In this document: positions 12,577-12,702 of the stretch, piece after piece
Numbering within the stretch: the first letter of the stretch is position 1
How the letters are laid out: each line of letters opens with the position of its first letter
NCBI GenBank assembly: GCA_041639705.1
Contig: JBEQBT010000080.1
Coordinates: 1 to 12,702 of the forward strand
Reading direction: 5' to 3'
DNA from: JARDZI01 sp041639705
GTDB taxonomy: Bacteria; Bacillota; Clostridia; Clostridiales; Caloramatoraceae
DNA: 12,702 nucleotides
Made by a program: the position numbers and the translations under genes
The notes under the pieces: generated by a model
The model's database searches: none
What the model saw: only the letters and a program-made list of their open reading frames with translations
What the model was told of the DNA's origin: nothing

Positions 12577-12702
12577 GAAAGGTCTTTCACTATAAGCGTT
12601 TCAACCTCGCCGTTTTCGATCAACTTCATCACTTCGTTCCACGCCGGGCGGTTGAAGTTGGTGCCCGAATAACCGTCGTCGTACAGGAATTTCTCGTTGG
12701 TG
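12573..12702 (-). pseudogene. Serine recombinase fragment (large resolvase type), cut by the IS66 right end
   Basis: The minus strand reads through 42 residues containing 'FLYDDGYSGTNFNRPAWNEV', then 'MKLIENGEVETLIVKDLS'. This matches the N-terminal catalytic domain of large serine recombinases of conjugative and mobilizable transposons (TndX/TnpX type), in which D-D-G-x-S/Y-G-T-N-F-x-R-P is followed by I-V-K-D-(L/M)-S-R-x-G-R. The text stops exactly at the 'KDLS' position: the IS end supplies the last base of the Ser codon and then TAA. The upstream part lies beyond the window edge, and the catalytic-domain remainder is not found on the other side of the IS. Codons are much richer in G+C at third positions than in the rest of the window, which points to acquired DNA. 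Confidence 0.8.

Overview
The window looks like chromosomal DNA of an endospore-forming, low-GC Gram-positive bacterium, most likely a Clostridia member. The evidence is a GerA-type spore germination receptor operon, strong purine-rich ribosome binding sites, AT-rich codon use, and several genes of clostridial type. No species can be named from the sequence alone.

Layout. (1) About 1-3180, minus strand: a germinant receptor operon in the order A - C - small two-helix membrane protein - B, with B running off the left edge. The small protein fits the accessory 'D subunit' of GerA-type receptors. (2) About 3181-4350: an unstable-looking patch. It holds a long perfect hairpin, four copies of a 14-base motif, a YcxB-like membrane protein gene, the 3' remnant of a VOC (glyoxalase-fold) gene, and three consecutive perfect hairpins that may be the end of a lost IS200/IS605-type element. 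(3) About 4348-6272, minus strand: one membrane-anchored PAS-GGDEF-EAL cyclic-di-GMP gene broken twice, by an in-frame TAG and by a one-base loss in a run of seven A. (4) About 6588-7874, minus strand: an MFS transporter with a strong terminator. (5) About 8070-8653, plus strand: a possible PAS relic, then an intact PhnB-like VOC gene with promoter and terminator. (6) About 8675-9022: the 5' third of a threonine-aldolase-like PLP enzyme, with its start codon changed to ATA, a frameshift, and no 3' part. (7) 9106-12576: a complete IS66-family element of about 3.5 kb with 23-bp terminal inverted repeats, carrying tnpA, tnpB, a small extra ORF and tnpC. (8) 12577-12702, minus strand: a GC-richer fragment of a serine recombinase of the conjugative/mobilizable transposon type, cut by the IS end.

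How it fits together. The left half is an ordinary sporulation/germination locus. From 3.2 kb rightward the region is decaying: at least four genes are truncated or mutated, and the IS66 element has no matching 8-bp target duplication, so its two flanks were probably joined by deletion or by recombination between IS copies. Inside the IS, expression control looks layered. A long hairpin can hide the tnpA ribosome binding site. A weak terminator follows tnpB. A consensus promoter (TTGACA-17-TATAAT), overlapped by a 14-bp perfect inverted repeat, stands in front of the extra ORF and tnpC. I find no CRISPR array, tRNA or rRNA. The observations most worth following are the extra IS66 ORF with its palindromic promoter, the RBS-hiding hairpin, the Ger D-like subunit, and the repeated 14-mer/hairpin patch.
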